NCBI GenBank assembly: GCA_000611775.1
Contig: KK106985.1
Span: 372,001 to 436,000 of the forward strand
Length of the DNA stretch: 64,000 bases
From: Umbilicaria muhlenbergii
Taxonomy: Eukaryota; Ascomycota; Lecanoromycetes; Umbilicariales; Umbilicariaceae
Reading direction: 5' to 3'
In this document: positions 13,001 to 24,610 of the stretch, in pieces
How positions within the stretch are numbered: position 1 is the stretch's first letter
Layout: every line of letters starts with the position of its first letter
Notes under the pieces: model-generated
The model's input: the letters and a program-made list of their open reading frames with translations, nothing else
What the model was told of the DNA's origin: nothing
Databases searched by the model: none
Translations under genes and position numbers: made by a program

Positions 13001-16000
13001 ATGGGCGTCCCGAAATTCTTGTGCGCCCCCCCTTTTCTTGTCTGGGAGGCTACAGTGCTGATTCGTCGTGTTAGTCGATGGATGAGTGAGAGGTATCCGG
13101 CAATCTCGCAGCTCATCGCGGAGAACCGGATACCCGAATTCGACTGTCTCTACCTCGATATGAACGGCATTATACATAATTGCACCCATAGCGACTCGGA
13201 TTCGCCTACCTTTCGTATGACGGAGGAGAAGATGTTCATCGCGATATTCAACTACATCGAGCATCTCTTTGGAAAGATCAAGCCTAAGCAGCTATTCTTC
13301 ATGGCCATCGATGGGGTTGCGCCGCGCGCGAAGATGAACCAACAACGAGCGAGACGGTTCAGGACGGCCCTGGATGCTGAAAATGCCAAGGAGAAAGCGC
13401 TTGAAGATGGCGTGGAGATGCCTAAGGAGGACGCCTTTGATAGCAATTGCATCACTCCTGGTAAATAGAGAGAGAAACCAAGCTTGTCCCGACGAAAGGC
13501 TTACAATCACAGGGACGGAGTTCATGGCAAAGTTAACGCAACAGCTGAAATATTTCATCAACAAGAAGGTGTCAGAGGATGTCGACTGGCAAGGAGTTGA
13601 GGTCGTTCTCTCAGGACACGAGGTTCCGGGCGAGGGTGAACACAAGATCATGGAGTACATACGGCTTGCGAAAGCTCAGCCGAATTACGATCCCAACATC
13701 AGGCATTGTTTATATGGTTTGGATGCCGATCTTATCATGCTGGGCTTGCTCAGTCACGACCCGCATTTCTGTTTGCTTCGAGAGGAAGTTACGTTTGGCC
13801 GGCAAAACCAGAAGAAGTCAAAGGAGTTGGAGCATCAGAATTTCTACTTGATGCATTTATGTGTGGTCCGAGAGTACCTTGAACTGGAGTTTCAGGAGCT
13901 CAAGGAACCGGGCGTCTTGAGTTTCCCTTTCGACATGGAGCGAGTGATCGACGATTTCATACTCATGGCGTTTTTCGTCGGCAACGACTTTCTACCAAAT
14001 CTTCCAAATCTGCACATAAACGAGGGCGCATTGGCACTTATGTTCAAGGTGTACAAATCTGTGCTCCCGAAAGCTGGGGGATATATTAATGAGCGTGGGG
14101 TTATCGATCTGGATCGGTTGGCGTTATTGCTAGACGAATTATCTGACGTGGAGTACCGTTTCTTCGAGTCCGAAAATGCGGACGCAAGCTGGTTCAAAGG
14201 CAAGCAAATGGCGAAAGTGGACGTGATGGAGAAGAGTAGTAAGAAGAAAGGACAATTGTCGATTTCTACACCTCAAAAGGACATTTTCAAACAGGTAAAG
14301 AAGTATGTGAGTAATCGATCGGGGGGTGGGACTAGTCAGGAGCAGTCGCTGGATCTTCCTAATACTTTGCCCGCACGGGATCGTAAATTCGCTGAGGACC
14401 TTGCGGAAGATCTTGGATTGCAGTGGAAAACTGTCGAAGATGCCGAAGGTCATAGACATATGCAACTGGACTTTCCGGAGAAGCTTCAAGGAGACCAAGA
14501 CGACGAAGAGGATGAAGATGAGGAGGCTCAACTGGCCCTCATGCGGGTCATCAAGCGCTATGACAATGCAAAAATTGTCGACGTTACGGCCGAGCAAGCT
14601 CAAGAGCAGATGGATAAGAAGTATGAAGAGAAATTCCAGGGCTGGAAGGACAAATACTACAAGGGAAAATTCGAATGGGGCCTGGAGAATGAAGAGGAAC
14701 TACAGAAGTTGACGGAGAACTATGTTCAAGGTCTACAGTGGGTGCTCTATTACTACTATCGTGGCGTAGCCTCATGGTCATGGTTCTACGGCTTCCACTA
14801 TTCTCCTATGATATCAGGTCTGTTACTATTTCCCACCTTGAGATACAACCGCTGACGATCCACAGATGTCAAGAAAGGCTTGAAAGCAGACATGAACTTC
14901 CGGCTTGGCCAACCTTTCAGACCATACCAGCAGCTTATGGGAGTGTTGCCCGATCGAAGCAAGCGCATCGTCCCGACACCGTATCACGACCTTATGACTA
15001 ACCCAGACTCGCCCATCATCGACTTCTACCCTCGAGATTTTGAGCTAGACATGAATGGCAAGAAGATGGAATGGGAGGCGGTTGTCAAGATTCCGTTTAT
15101 TGATGAACAGCGACTCTTGAAAGCGATGAAGACCAAAGATCATCTGCTATCAGACGAAGAGAAAGCCAGAAATGATTTTGGTGTCACCGTCAAATTCGCT
15201 TACTCACCCGAAGTTGAATTTACGTATCCGTCTTCTTTAGTTGGCATATTTCCGGATCTTCCCCACTGCCATTGCGTGGAGAATATTTTCGAACTACCCA
15301 CTATGGAAGGTTTAGATGTGTATGTGGGACTAATGGAAGGGGTCAAGCTAGGAGCTTCTGCCCTTGCCGGATTCCCAAGCTTGAAGACTTTGGCACACAA
15401 CGGGGCTCTCGGATTTCATGGAGTCAGTGTGTTCCAGCAGGACAGCAGGAATGAGAGTATGATCCTCACTATGATCAATTCGGAGGCACGAACCAAAGTT
15501 GAGGCGGCCAGAAAGCAGCTCGGCCATAAGGTCCACGTTGGGTACCCATTCCTAGCTGAAGCCAAGGTAATTCGGGTATCTGACGAGTTATTTGACTACA
15601 TGCTCCCCAAAGGCGGAACAGGGCCGCCAATCGCGGTACCACACGGCCCGCAGGAGATCGATATGTGGCGAAAGAAGGCACAACGGATTGAAACGGTCTA
15701 CAGCAAACGGCTCGGCATGATCATTGGAGATGTAGAATCTCTGGTACACGTCGATATGCTGAAAGGATTGAAGAAGACTGATGAAGGTGCAACCATCAAG
15801 GAGTATGCCCATATTCCAGGTATCGAGGTCGACTATGCATCGCAAATGGTGGTAGACGAAGTGATCAGCGAAGATCAACGATTCCTAGAGAAGGCGGCAC
15901 TACCAATCGAAGAAGAATTCCCAGAAGGCACCAGGGCCTTCTTCTTGGGAGAGTTCAACTACGGGCGGCCGTTAGAGATTGTTCGACATAACGCAAATAA

Positions 16001-17480
16001 AGCCGAAATCTGGATCTCGACCGTGAAAGGCAAGGAATCAGAGTTTGGCCGCGAAATCGCCATGCAGGCCGAGCGAACTTCGCCATATACACCATCCTTT
16101 GCGGTCGCGAGGATGTTGGGCTTAAACCCCTTGGTCCTGAGCAAGATCACTTCTGCATTCCAGGTTATTTTGGACGACAGTAGAGTCAATCTGGGCCTCA
16201 ATCTCAAATTTGAGGCTAAGAAGTTGAAGGTCCTGGGCTATTCACGTCGAGGTCAAACAGGCTGGGAGTTCAGTCAGAAAGCAATTCAATTGATTCAACA
16301 GTACATGATAAAGTTTCCCGAGTTTATTGTGGCAATACAAAGGAACCCCCAAGGGAACACCTATGAGGCCACCGACTTCTATCCCCAAGAAGAGGCCAAG
16401 GTCAAGATCAAGGAGATCCAAGCGTGGTTGAAGTCTGTTGAGTCCAAGAGCTTCGAGAAGGTGCCTCTGGAGGCGGAACAATTGGATTCGAACGTAGTGC
16501 ATCAAATCGAGGAGGCAGCGAGCCGTGCGGTACAGAGCGGGCCGCCCGTGGAAGGAAAGAAGATCAAGGGTGTTCCACGAAACGCGCTGCTCAAACCTTC
16601 AGACGCCGAACATCGTCTAGGGAATCAGCACTTCTCTCTCGGGGATCGAATAGTGTACGTGCAAGACTCAGGCAGAGTACCCATTGCCACCCGTGGCACA
16701 GTGGTAGGGATGACGCGTACTTCACGAACTACGCTTCTGGATGTGGTCTTCGACGTTACTTTTATGAGTGGTACCTCATTAGGTGACAGATGCTCGCCAT
16801 TCCGAGGCTCGACCGTACCTGTTTCCTCAGTGCTTAACCTCAGTGACCGGCAAGTCATCGCCGGATCCAAGGCTGCCGAAGATCATCGACCGCAGCGCAA
16901 CATCCAGCCATTGACGGTTAATGGCTACGGTGCGCCTACAGGACCAAATGGTCAAGGCCAGCTGATTCCTGCAAATACACCACCACCGCTTCGAGGATCA
17001 TTCCGCGGAGCCATCGCCGGGCAGCAAAATGGTTTGCGGGGCGGTGGCATGGCAAGGGGCCGAGGAGGTTTAGGTTACGATGGTAATACAGACCGCCCAC
17101 AGCCATCAAATCAACTTCCGATCCGAAATGGCCCACCGAACCAGCCGAACGGATTCCCTCGCGGTCGAGGCGGCCCAACAAATGGCTTCGTCCCTCGCGC
17201 ACGAGGTGGCCTAAATCAGCCTGTCACGCGGAATGGCTATGCGCCTATGGATAATGGAAACCCCGACGACGGTGTCCTGAAAAACAATCCCGCTTTCCGT
17301 CCACAATCGTACTCTAATGTGCCACCGCCCGCGACCTTGGATACAAGGGGTAGACCACGAGGGAGGGGTGGTTTCGATCGGGGTAGAGCTGGCGTGCCGA
17401 GGGGGGGGGTCTTTAGAGGAAATGCCAGAGGAGGAGTAGCTCCGAGAGGTAGAGGAGCCGTGGCTGTGCAGCAGGAGTGA
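13001..17480 (+). CDS. xrn1: 5'-3' exoribonuclease Xrn1
   Basis: Four exons: 13001-13020, 13075-13460, 13513-14817 and 14866-17480; introns of 54, 52 and 48 bp. Product 1441 residues. The nuclease degrades decapped 5'-monophosphate RNA in the cytoplasm and P-bodies. The first exon supplies MGVPKF; the joined N-terminus gives RWMSERYPAI, then LYLDMNGIIHNCTH, DGVAPRAKMNQQRARRFR, GHEVPGEGEHKIMEYIR, LYGLDADLIMLGLL and VGNDFLPNLP, which hold the acidic metal ligands and 5'-phosphate pocket. Middle domains with an SH3-like fold follow (LGDRIVYVQDSGRVPIATRG). The last ~190 residues are RGG/Gly/Pro/Asn-rich. Length is right for Xrn1; nuclear Rat1/Xrn2 is shorter and lacks this long C-terminal part. 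It converges on the repeat-protein gene 400 bp away. Confidence 0.96.
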
Positions 17481-17882
17481 GGGGCCCATGGCGACAAGTA
17501 TCTGAGCTCGCATCTGGAAAGAGGAATGCATCCATAGGCAGTGACTAGACTTGGAACATAGTCGAAACATTGCTTGATAGGTACTTGAGACGTTGCATGA
17601 GCACTAAAAGCGAGAATGAAGACCTTTATCCTCGATGCTGTCAATGTTGCCTCTGTGATGGAAACAATGGACTACTTCTAATTGTAGAATGAACGAATCT
17701 AGCATGTCTAACCATACCGTTCCAGCTAACCATTTTCAGCGCGCTCCCAGCGGTACTCTCTCATAACGAATTCCAACAGCGCCCATGTCCCGATGTGGCT
17801 CCAAACAGTAACAACCCCCCCATAATCCCACAAACTTGTTCACTCCACACCAACCCACAAAACCCCCCTTAGCAACCTCGCA
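17481..17882. other. Convergent 3' region
   Basis: About 400 bp between the stops of xrn1 (plus) and the repeat-protein gene (minus); it should hold both 3' UTRs. No further feature seen. Confidence 0.6.
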
Positions 17883-20800
17883 TCAACACTCCTCCTCCAC
17901 AACCGTCACCGCCTCACTCTCCACCGCCGTCTCCCCTTCACTCTCCTCCCCAAACCCAAAATCCTCCCCCCTCAACTCCAACCCCTCCAACCCACTCACC
18001 ACCCTACTTCCTGCCTCCACCCTCATAACCTCCCACACCCTCTTCCTCTCTTCCCTTGCCAACCGCTCATCCCGCGTCCCCAGCAGCGACCACAGCAGCG
18101 CCTGCTCGCGGCGGAGCCGGGGATCGACGTCGTCGTTTTCGAGGACGATTTCGAGGGTCGAGGATGGGAGGCGCGAGGAGGTGAATGTGGAGGTGGCGCG
18201 GGAGTGAGGGGGTTCGGCGGCGGAGGAGGGGGATGTGGAGCGGGAGCGGGAGTGGGAGGGGTGGTTGCAAGGTTTGCGGTAGGTGAGATGGTTGGAGGGA
18301 GGGGTGATTAGGCGATGCGGGTCTTGCGGGGGAGGGGCGTGGTGGGCAGATTGGTGGGGAGGTGCTGGGTCGGCGTCGGCGTCGAAGGGGTCGGAGGCGG
18401 AGTAGCAGCCGGAGTCATGTTTGTGCTGTGAGTTGCGGCGATGCGGCTGACTGCTTGAAGAAGGGGAAGACCAAGATGAGACATGGAAGCGGGCTGAGTG
18501 GTAGTCTATGGGCGACAGATTGGGGAGCTCTTGAAGGAGAGCCACGGTTTCGCGATGATCTTCTTGTGAGATGTCGCTCTCGATGTCGATGTTTGCGCTC
18601 CCGATTCGGCGTAGTGGAGAATAGCGGTTGAAAAAGCAGGTGATTCGTGGCAGCTTTGGCGTTCGGGGAATGGGTGGTGGTGAATCCGCTACCGATGCGA
18701 CACTGGCGTCTATGGACAGTTCGTCGTCTTCTTCGACATCAATACTGCGATCGAATATAGACCTGAACTCTGAGAAGTAGTCAATGTCTTCAAGGGCGTC
18801 ATCGAAGATCGACCAGAATTCTGTAAAGTAATCGTGACCCTCAGCGTCAGTGCTGCTGTCGAAAACTGATTTGAAGTCCGCAAAATAGTCCATGGGAAGT
18901 TCATCTTCGCTGTCGTTGCAATCGAACATCCACCTCGACTGCGCAAAGTAATGCATAGGATCGGCTGCACGACCACATCGCCAACTTCCATCGAGGAAAC
19001 TTCTAGACTGTGAGAAGTAATCAAGCACCTCAGCCATGCGATTAGTCCCAAAGTTATCCTCAAAAGCATGCCTTGAATCTGTAAAGTAGTCCGCAAGAAG
19101 TCTATCTTCGCCGTTGATGTTAGCAACACGGCCAAATATCCATCTTGACTGCGCGAAGTAATGCACAGGCTCTGCTGCGCGATGATATCTAGGCCCTACG
19201 TCGACGAATTTCCTAAAATCTGCAAAGTAATCGGCCACCTCGGCCACATGATTGCTTCTAGTCGTGTCATCGAAAGTATGCCTGAAATCCGCAAAATGAT
19301 CCGCGGGCATTTCATCTTCGCCTTCGGTTCGAGGATTGCGGCCGAAGATCCATGTGGATTGTGCGAAGTGATTTATAGGCTCAACTGTGCGACCACGCGC
19401 AGGACTGTCGAAGAATCCCCTGAAGTCAGCGAAGAAATCAACCGCCTCAGCCGCCCTGTTGGTTCCCGGCCTCTCTTCGAAAGCATGCCTGAAGTCCGCG
19501 AAAACCTCCTCAGGCAGTTCAGCTTCTCCTTCAATGCTAGGCACGAGGTCGAAGATCCATCTGGAATGAGTGAAGTGATCTACAGCCTCAACTGTGCGAC
19601 CGTATCGACCGTTGTCGAAGCCTGGGCCAAAGTCTACAATGAAATCATAGTCATCGACAAGGTTATTGCTTCTAGACCTGTCTTCGAACGCGGACCTGAA
19701 GTCTGCAAAATAATCGACCACTTCGGCTGCATGATCGGCATCGGCACTATGGTTGAAGATAGACCTGAAATCTGAGAAGTAATCAACATCCTCGGCTTGG
19801 CGATGTGTCGTGGTGTTGCAATCGAAAGTAAACCTGAAGTCCGCGAAACGATCGACAGTCCCAGATGTACGAGATGCACGCGATTGTCTTATCCCACCAC
19901 TGATGCCCCCACGAGGTCCAGTGTTCCTCTTGCCAGCCCTAGCTCTTCGGGTGGATCTATGAGCCCAGAGCTTCAAAGCGACAGGAAGGTTAGCCCTAGC
20001 AGCGTCCGTGGACTGCTCAGTGCCTTGTTGCCGTTCAGACTGGTAGTCAGTGTCATCTCCCTCGGCATTGAGGCTGCTAGGGGTAGTGCTTTCTTTGCAG
20101 TCGTCAGACTGCCACATGGCATGCACTGAATGAAGCCCCGGAGCAGACGGCAATAGGGCACTAGCACCACCAATTTCACTTTCGAGGCTGAGCCCGGATT
20201 CCGGCTGCTCATTAATCTCCTGTGCTTCGTCTGCTTCGGCACAAGAACGCAAATACTTGTCATATTCTAGATCTTCGGCGTCCATATCATCGGAGTACAA
20301 TCGGCGTCTCGAACGGTGAGTTGGACTAACTGAGGCATCAAGCCATCGCCTTTGATCCTTTTTCCGCATCTCTGATCGCGGGAAATGCAGACTCTCTTGA
20401 CGTCCAGCTTCTTCGTCGTAGGTAGGAAAAGAGCGACGAGCTCGATTTCCATTGTGATTGCGACCGATGGAAGTATATGTGGTAGTGACACCAGTAGGCG
20501 CCAGTTCGAGCGACTGCTCCGATACTGGCTGAGTATCGAGATGTCCGCCGCAATCATCCGATGGCTTAACAACCTCGCGCACCTCGCTCTCCTCCACAGG
20601 CAAGGGTTGGATGCTGTTTTGAGAATCGTTCGCGACGTTCGCTAGATCCTCACTATTCTGCGTAGTCGGGATCTCGGCCAACTCGCTTTCCGTGCGGCCG
20701 CTGCGCCAAAAGAACTCAGGGTGGTGACGCCAAATTGAATCGAGTCCTGTAACGTGATAAGCTTGGACATCGGTCACGGCGCCTCTGCCAAAATCAACGT

Positions 20801-22370
20801 CCTCTGGCATGGTCAGACCAAAAATCTCATCCACGTGTTTGCGCGGAGACCCAGGTATCAGATTGCTCTTGTGGTACGGCTTGTGCTCGGCGAATATAGA
20901 GCTGACATCATAATTGCTAAGATCACTTGTCGGCCAAGGGGAGTATCGGTTTTGAACTATTGAGAACTCTCTATCCTCCAAAGCCGTCGGTGCACTAATA
21001 TGCTTGTTGCAAGGACCAGCTGGTATAGAGGAACGAGGGGCCCCGTTGCTCGTAGCCTTCTGGACACGACTCGTGAGGGCTCCCTCTTTGGCCTTCGGAC
21101 TGAGTATCGCGGCTACATTCTGGTCGATGACCAAAGAGTTGAATAACGACCCCTTGGGAGCAAGAGCACTGGAATGCGCATACCATGGTATGATCTTGAT
21201 GTTGAGACGCGCCCTGACGGTTCGTTCCAGTCGGGTTGCTGTGACAAAATTCTCTTTGAGAACCGCCTTGACTTCAAAACGCAGGCAGTGGACATCAGTA
21301 TAATTACCAACTGAGCCCATATGAAGGACACTGCTCGTGTCCGGTACGGTGCCTGACGCCATCTCAGAAAACAGGGGTACTGTTCCAACAAATCCACCCA
21401 ACTCCGGTTTCCAGGTAAGCCACGGCATAGCAGGCTCGATAAAATATTCGATGGTCGCATTCACGTCCTCTGCCCCATCGAATGCTCCATGTCGATAACG
21501 TGGAATGACCCGGAACGGTTGCCCTTCTCGTGGCAATGGATCGAGCTGCTCAAAGCACAAGAAATCGGGGTTCCGGATCACTTCTGCTATGGGTCTGGGG
21601 ACTCCGGCGTAATGCATACGTATCTGTATCGCCATGTCGTTGTACTCGCGGGGTTCGATATCAACCAGACACTCGCGTGTTGTCAGATATTGCAAAACAT
21701 GCATCAATAAAGAGCTCTGGCACCACATTTCGTCCCATCCGTGGCTTTCCGGATGCACTTTCTTTAGCATTATCCGTACCAATTCATTTAATCTGAAGCC
21801 CAGCTGCCGCGTTGCCATAGCTCCGGCTTTGCGGTCGCTGTTGTCGACATGGTAGAGCGAGAGCTCTTGCCGAGCTTCCCATTCCATCTGCTGAAGCTGG
21901 CTGGCAAGTAAATCCTCAAGGCTTGGTCGGAAAATCTTGTCTATGCTGAGCATGATCTCAGCGTCCGCAAGTGATAAGCCTTTCAGAACTGTGCAAACGT
22001 CAAGATGTTCAATCAATCGTGCCGTGCGCAGATAGCCGAGACCAGCTCCGTTGGCAGGCTGCTTCAAACCTGCGGTAGGATAAGATTGAGCAATCGGTCT
22101 GTAAAATTCCAGAGCGGAAGTATAGTCATATTCAATGTAACCGTGCAAGTGGATTCGATGGGTTTCGAAACTTCGTCTGGGAGATGTGGCATTGGCGTGA
22201 CGACGTACAAATGTCGACGACGGAGAGTGCAAGCCATATACCAGGGTCTCAGGAGATTTCTGTAACGGTGAGCTAGCGTAGTGATCGTTGATCGTGGATA
22301 CTAACCAATGCATTGAGTAAGCCCTCGCATTGACAACTCGCAGGTGAGGCAAAGGCTTTGCGGCAGCCAT
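17883..22370 (-). CDS. Large orphan protein with 17 YFxDFR-type repeats
   Basis: Uninterrupted 1495-codon frame. The first ~450 residues look globular and mixed, with no domain I recognise. Residues ~450-830 are Ser/Arg/Glu-rich and probably disordered. Residues ~837-1212 are built of 17 consecutive units of 17-24 residues whose core is [YHFV]F-[AST]-[DQE]-[FS]-[RK]-x-x-F, mostly YFADFRxxFD or YFAQSRWIFG. Units 3-14 form four copies of a three-unit block. The tail is Pro/Ser/His-rich, then charged, ending at 17883. No signal peptide or membrane span is seen. A possible 46-bp intron near 22326 would break the frame, so it is not used. Function unknown; the repeats could be a multivalent docking or assembly region (inference). 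It converges on xrn1. Confidence 0.8.
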   Translation of the reverse strand: MAAAKPLPHLRVVNARAYSMHWLVSTINDHYASSPLQKSPETLVYGLHSPSSTFVRRHANATSPRRSFETHRIHLHGYIEYDYTSALEFYRPIAQSYPTAGLKQPANGAGLGYLRTARLIEHLDVCTVLKGLSLADAEIMLSIDKIFRPSLEDLLASQLQQMEWEARQELSLYHVDNSDRKAGAMATRQLGFRLNELVRIMLKKVHPESHGWDEMWCQSSLLMHVLQYLTTRECLVDIEPREYNDMAIQIRMHYAGVPRPIAEVIRNPDFLCFEQLDPLPREGQPFRVIPRYRHGAFDGAEDVNATIEYFIEPAMPWLTWKPELGGFVGTVPLFSEMASGTVPDTSSVLHMGSVGNYTDVHCLRFEVKAVLKENFVTATRLERTVRARLNIKIIPWYAHSSALAPKGSLFNSLVIDQNVAAILSPKAKEGALTSRVQKATSNGAPRSSIPAGPCNKHISAPTALEDREFSIVQNRYSPWPTSDLSNYDVSSIFAEHKPYHKSNLIPGSPRKHVDEIFGLTMPEDVDFGRGAVTDVQAYHVTGLDSIWRHHPEFFWRSGRTESELAEIPTTQNSEDLANVANDSQNSIQPLPVEESEVREVVKPSDDCGGHLDTQPVSEQSLELAPTGVTTTYTSIGRNHNGNRARRSFPTYDEEAGRQESLHFPRSEMRKKDQRRWLDASVSPTHRSRRRLYSDDMDAEDLEYDKYLRSCAEADEAQEINEQPESGLSLESEIGGASALLPSAPGLHSVHAMWQSDDCKESTTPSSLNAEGDDTDYQSERQQGTEQSTDAARANLPVALKLWAHRSTRRARAGKRNTGPRGGISGGIRQSRASRTSGTVDRFADFRFTFDCNTTTHRQAEDVDYFSDFRSIFNHSADADHAAEVVDYFADFRSAFEDRSRSNNLVDDYDFIVDFGPGFDNGRYGRTVEAVDHFTHSRWIFDLVPSIEGEAELPEEVFADFRHAFEERPGTNRAAEAVDFFADFRGFFDSPARGRTVEPINHFAQSTWIFGRNPRTEGEDEMPADHFADFRHTFDDTTRSNHVAEVADYFADFRKFVDVGPRYHRAAEPVHYFAQSRWIFGRVANINGEDRLLADYFTDSRHAFEDNFGTNRMAEVLDYFSQSRSFLDGSWRCGRAADPMHYFAQSRWMFDCNDSEDELPMDYFADFKSVFDSSTDAEGHDYFTEFWSIFDDALEDIDYFSEFRSIFDRSIDVEEDDELSIDASVASVADSPPPIPRTPKLPRITCFFNRYSPLRRIGSANIDIESDISQEDHRETVALLQELPNLSPIDYHSARFHVSSWSSPSSSSQPHRRNSQHKHDSGCYSASDPFDADADPAPPHQSAHHAPPPQDPHRLITPPSNHLTYRKPCNHPSHSRSRSTSPSSAAEPPHSRATSTFTSSRLPSSTLEIVLENDDVDPRLRREQALLWSLLGTRDERLAREERKRVWEVMRVEAGSRVVSGLEGLELRGEDFGFGEESEGETAVESEAVTVVEEEC
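18737..19860 (-). repeat. Coding tandem array of 17 aromatic repeat units
   Basis: Codes for residues ~837-1212 of the orphan protein. Unit length is 21-24 codons for units 1-14 and 17-19 codons for units 15-17. Units 3-14 (about 19718-18893) repeat with a ~207-bp period, each period being three distinguishable units: one ending in an acidic RSN/GTN segment, one with GR or YHR, and one with SRWIFG followed by GEDELPAD. Confidence 0.85.
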
Positions 22371-23118
22371 GGATCGGACTAGGTTTTTCTATGTTACCCC
22401 GTCCACTGCGATTGCAGTTTTGCGAGTGTAAATTCCGCGTACTGTCGACATAATCACCGCGTGGCGACTGGATGCCACCGGCAGCGGTTACATGGCTGGC
22501 ACAAGGCGGCGATATCGGTCGTATCTTTTTCAGATCGCCGTATGTCTTCGAGGGCTGTCTATGAGTGATAAACACGTCGGGGCCAACGCCTCGTCTCGCT
22601 GACGTATTTCTTAGTGCAGCTAGAGAACGAGCCTGCGTAGGAAGACGAGTGTTCCCTTGGTAATCCAGAGAAGGAACACCGGATGGAATGGCAACGTTTG
22701 ATACATTTCTGAGTATCCTCCGCGGTGTTCTGAATAAGCCGAGATCAGCCGTAGTCCTGCAACATTACTGACGACTTTGACTTACGCGGCGACTTCGGCG
22801 GACTTCTGTATGTTCATGATGGGCAGAATAATCACTCCGGTGTAAGAAGCTGTCTAGCAATATTGGCGAAGAAGAATATCACGAGCAAAGTCCGAATAGA
22901 GGCAAATGAAATGCTCTATCCAGGGTAAAATGACGGTTTGAAAGTGACAATAATAGAGAGATGCAAACAAAGTGTGTCTTGCACTAAGCATAGATAACTC
23001 CCTACAAAAGGGTAGGCACTACCGCAACAAGCCATTTCCATCAAACATGCGTAATGGATCGGTCCTTACAAAACTGACACTGAGAAACGTGCCTCCTATG
23101 CGATTTATGCAGAAAAAC
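22371..23118. other. Intergenic, nothing recognised
   Basis: Promoter side of the repeat-protein gene and 3' side of the kinase gene, both minus strand. A ~100-codon minus frame at 22575-22273 overlaps the start of the repeat-protein gene and looks like chance. Confidence 0.6.
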
Positions 23119-24610
23119 TCAGACTGCATCGATGCTCGCTCTGGTACTCAACTGCTCGTTCTTGTTCCCAAGCTTCGATATCTGCAGAAAAGCATCCACC
23201 CCGTAACCTTCTAGACTATGCAATTCGAGACTTCCGGCCCAATATTCGGCGTAGACTCTACTCATAGGCAAACCCATACCAAGTCGTAGATTTGGAGGTC
23301 TGGATGTGAGCGAACTAAGGGAGCTCTCATGTGATCTTGTACTACCTTTGTGGCCAGTCCTTTTAGGGCTTGCGTTACTACCATCCGGCAGTCTCAGCTC
23401 TTGCATTGTGGCCGCCATTTTGGGAACCTGTAGTAGGTTCTTCAATCTTGCTTGCGAGCGTGGGCCTTTGCTAAACGACCACAGATAGGGCAGAATTTCT
23501 CTTGGGACTCCACCGCCTTGATCTGAGATACGAATGATAACATGCTGTGGCGCTTCGCATATTAGAACCTCGATCGGTGGAGGTGGGTCCATTTTCCTCT
23601 CGATTACGGCTTGTATAGCATTCCGCAGTAATTCTCCAATAATGTATTCTAAGTGGCTGAGAATATAGGGAAACGTAGCCTCGAGATGGCCTTCGAGAAC
23701 GATCTTTGGTATGGGGTGCTGGGAGCCATACGCCTCTTTCGCAATGTCTTGAGCCACTTTTGCGCATCGTTCCACGACCTCACGGGCATTACACCGCAGG
23801 AATACTTCACCGATGAAATCTGCATTTGAGTCGAAGGGTATTTTTGCATCTGGAAAATGCCACGGTGAATTAAATGTTTCCGTAAGTGCGAGGTGCTGTT
23901 CCGCTATGACCCGACGTGAGATTCGCTGGTACAACATCAGTCTTGCCCAAGATGTGGTGAGAATATATTGGTTGCCATACGGAACGTAAGAGCGTGTTCA
24001 TAAACTTGTCCATCTCCTCTCGCCGCATCAAACCTTGGCACTCGAGCACCCCCATCGCCAAGCGTGGGATCACACTCAGGTGTTCCCGAAGAGTCTCGCT
24101 GACGAGGGCACAGTATTTGTCATTGTCCTCCACCGTTTTGATTTCCCTGATCCGGCGCAGGGTTTCGAAGGCTTTGTAGTAGAGCTCGTAGACGTGTGAC
24201 ATGTGCGGATTAGTGACGACAACGTAAGGCAGTGTCTGCATGTCACGGAGGCGGTGAGCCAGTCTGCTTGAGTTGTCAGAATTTGAAGCTGATACTATTT
24301 GAGATAGCAGATGAACCTTGTTGGAAGCTCTGTTCGTACATAGTTTGCTGAACTGATCAGGCGGTTTTCTGTCAGAGTACGTCCGAAGAAGGTCAACTGG
24401 CGTAGGCTGATGGGCCTTGCTTCTTTCTGAACCCATCTGCGGCCGTGTCAGTTTCCCAGCGGTCTTGCTGGCAATCGAGCGAAGATCAGCTTACTCGTCA
24501 AGTACTGAGGCGGGGCGCCAGGGAGGAGTGCCAGTCGTCAAACTTCGTCGTTGGCGCAAGATAGGTGCCCAGGCGGTCTTTTGGACACACCTGGGTTTGC
24601 GGAATAGCAT
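23119..24610 (-). CDS. Mitochondrial alpha-ketoacid dehydrogenase kinase (PDK/BCKDK family)
   Basis: Exons 24610-24495, 24436-24317, 24263-23981 and 23925-23119 give 441 residues; introns are 58, 53 and 55 bp. These kinases phosphorylate and switch off the E1 subunit of the pyruvate or branched-chain dehydrogenase complex in the matrix. The N-terminus is short, basic and Arg/Ser/Thr-rich, as expected of a presequence. The helical domain has ARPISLRQLTFFGR and ANYVRTELPTR joined across intron 2 to LAHRLRDMQTLPYVV. The GHKL ATPase domain has the N-box ELLRNAIQAV, DQGGGVP, and a G2 region reading LRLGMGLPMSRVYAEYWAG then GYGVDAFL. An ATG at 24436 opens another frame and should not be used as the start. 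Which dehydrogenase is the target cannot be settled here. Confidence 0.92.

Noticed and set aside
19161-19775. 204-codon plus-strand open frame
   Set aside because: It lies antisense to the YFxDFR array; the repeat lacks stops on the other strand too, so the frame is a by-product of repetition.
22280-22330. Apparent 46-bp intron near the start of the repeat-protein gene
   Set aside because: GTTAGT...ACAG ends look fair, but removing it brings a stop at once.
23870-24436. ATG at 24436 as start of the ketoacid dehydrogenase kinase
   Set aside because: It opens a different frame from the family N-terminus (ARPISLRQLTFFGR); exon 1 must begin at 24610 and splice in.
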